In this document: positions 40,175-40,522 of the stretch, one piece after another | How positions within the stretch are numbered: position 1 is the first letter of the stretch | Layout of the letters: each line of letters begins with the position of its first letter | From: Halomonas sp. | GTDB lineage: Bacteria > Pseudomonadota > Gammaproteobacteria > Pseudomonadales > Halomonadaceae | Reading direction: 5' to 3' | Length of the DNA: 40,522 nt | NCBI RefSeq assembly: GCF_020832045.1 | Contig: NZ_JAFIFK010000029.1 | Coordinates: 1 to 40,522 of the forward strand | The notes under the pieces: model-generated | Seen by the model: only the letters and a program-made list of their open reading frames with translations | Told to the model about the DNA's origin: nothing | The model's database searches: none | Program-made: the position numbers and the translations under genes

Positions 40175-40522
40175 TCAGTAGCGTAGCGCTACCCCCAACT
40201 GATTGGGCGCCACTAACAGGGCATATTCCCCTTCCAGGTGAATATCTCCAAAGGAGACCCGCGCAGGCTGGAAGCGGTTGATAGCCACCGAGGCCTGACG
40301 CGGCTGGGTTTGCAGCTGCAATTCGCTTATCAGCATACCGGTGGCGAAGTGAATCGCCCCGTCGCGCCCACGGCCATCGCCCACGCCGATCAAAAGACCG
40401 GAAGCCGTATTCACCGCCAGCGAGCCCAGCCGTGCCTCGAGGCTGCGGCGACGGCGCTCCTCCTCGGCTACCGCATGCATCAGCCGACGCGCACTTTCGA
40501 TATCGCCATCCCCTTCGCGCAA
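40175..40522 (-). CDS. C-terminal part of an unrecognised protein (cut by window edge)
   Basis: An open reading frame runs from the window end to a stop at 40175, about 115 residues. The visible part has an Arg/Glu-rich helical stretch (RRLMHAVAEEERRRRSLEARLG, about 12-33), then short strands with LAVNTASGLLIGVGDGRGRDG, HFATGMLISELQLQT and a C-terminal RFQPARVSFGDIHLEGEY. The mixed pattern may suggest a small beta-rich, perhaps periplasmic, protein. The N-terminus lies beyond base 40522. I do not recognise the family and see no catalytic motif. Confidence 0.6.
   Translation of the reverse strand: MREGDGDIESARRLMHAVAEEERRRRSLEARLGSLAVNTASGLLIGVGDGRGRDGAIHFATGMLISELQLQTQPRQASVAINRFQPARVSFGDIHLEGEYALLVAPNQLGVALRY

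Overview
The window looks like a chromosomal segment of a halophilic gammaproteobacterium of the Halomonadaceae (Halomonas-like). The reasons are high G+C content, acidic proteins, dense operons with 1-8 nt overlaps, and a gene mix typical of that group (type VI Hcp, TctBAC, zinc and manganese ABC importers, several acyl-CoA ligases). The genus is inferred from general resemblance, without a database search. I saw no rRNA, tRNA, CRISPR array, insertion sequence or prophage.

Layout. 1-198: start of an hcp gene (T6SS tube protein, minus strand) with a sigma-54-type promoter and three upstream palindromes. 449-2133: a Zur-type box, then dksA2 (zinc-free DksA paralogue) and a COG0523/ZigA-like GTPase. 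2329-3636: a D,D-carboxypeptidase with a SPOR domain. 3722-9184 (minus): a DUF1826 gene followed by a four-gene Opp/Nik/Cnt-family ABC importer. A second Zur-type box lies in the divergent region toward an EamA transporter gene (9515-10390). 10387-13638: a manganese-type ABC importer divergent from mntR. 13693-15571: thiE, an NlpC/P60 lipoprotein gene and glyoxalase I. 15660-19680: a TctBAC tricarboxylate transporter with a divergent regulator. 19677-24869: a LigB/YgiD-type dioxygenase, then an AttH-like lipoprotein, FtsX-type permease and LolD-type ATPase cassette. 24993-26909: an AraC regulator and a BASS-family transporter. 26965-35754: two long-chain-type acyl-CoA ligases, a thiolase, an acyl-CoA dehydrogenase, a third ligase and an orphan amino-acid/urea-type binding protein. 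36119-40108: a small membrane ORF followed by znuC, znuB and znuA, then a stand-alone second znuB; both units sit behind Zur-type boxes. 40175-40522: the 3' end of an unrecognised gene.

The main theme is transition-metal homeostasis. Four 15-bp boxes matching the gammaproteobacterial Zur operator sit before dksA2-zigA, before DUF1826 and the Nik/Cnt-like importer, before znuCBA, and before the orphan znuB2. The dksA2-zigA pair and znuCBA are expected zinc-starvation genes. The least expected part is the DUF1826 plus Opp/Nik-family importer operon, back to back with an EamA transporter. This suggests uptake, and perhaps export, of a zinc-chelate or metallophore alongside free-zinc uptake by ZnuABC. 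DUF1826 itself carries an HxD...H...R pattern like Fe(II)/2-oxoglutarate oxygenases. The manganese importer with MntR lies between the two zinc clusters, so the segment works as a metal-uptake island.

The remaining operons are carboxylate uptake (Tct), lipid or hydrophobic-ligand transport (AttH/FtsX/LolD), and activation plus beta-oxidation of an unknown acid. That acid may be sensed or bound by the orphan binding protein co-oriented with the first ligase.
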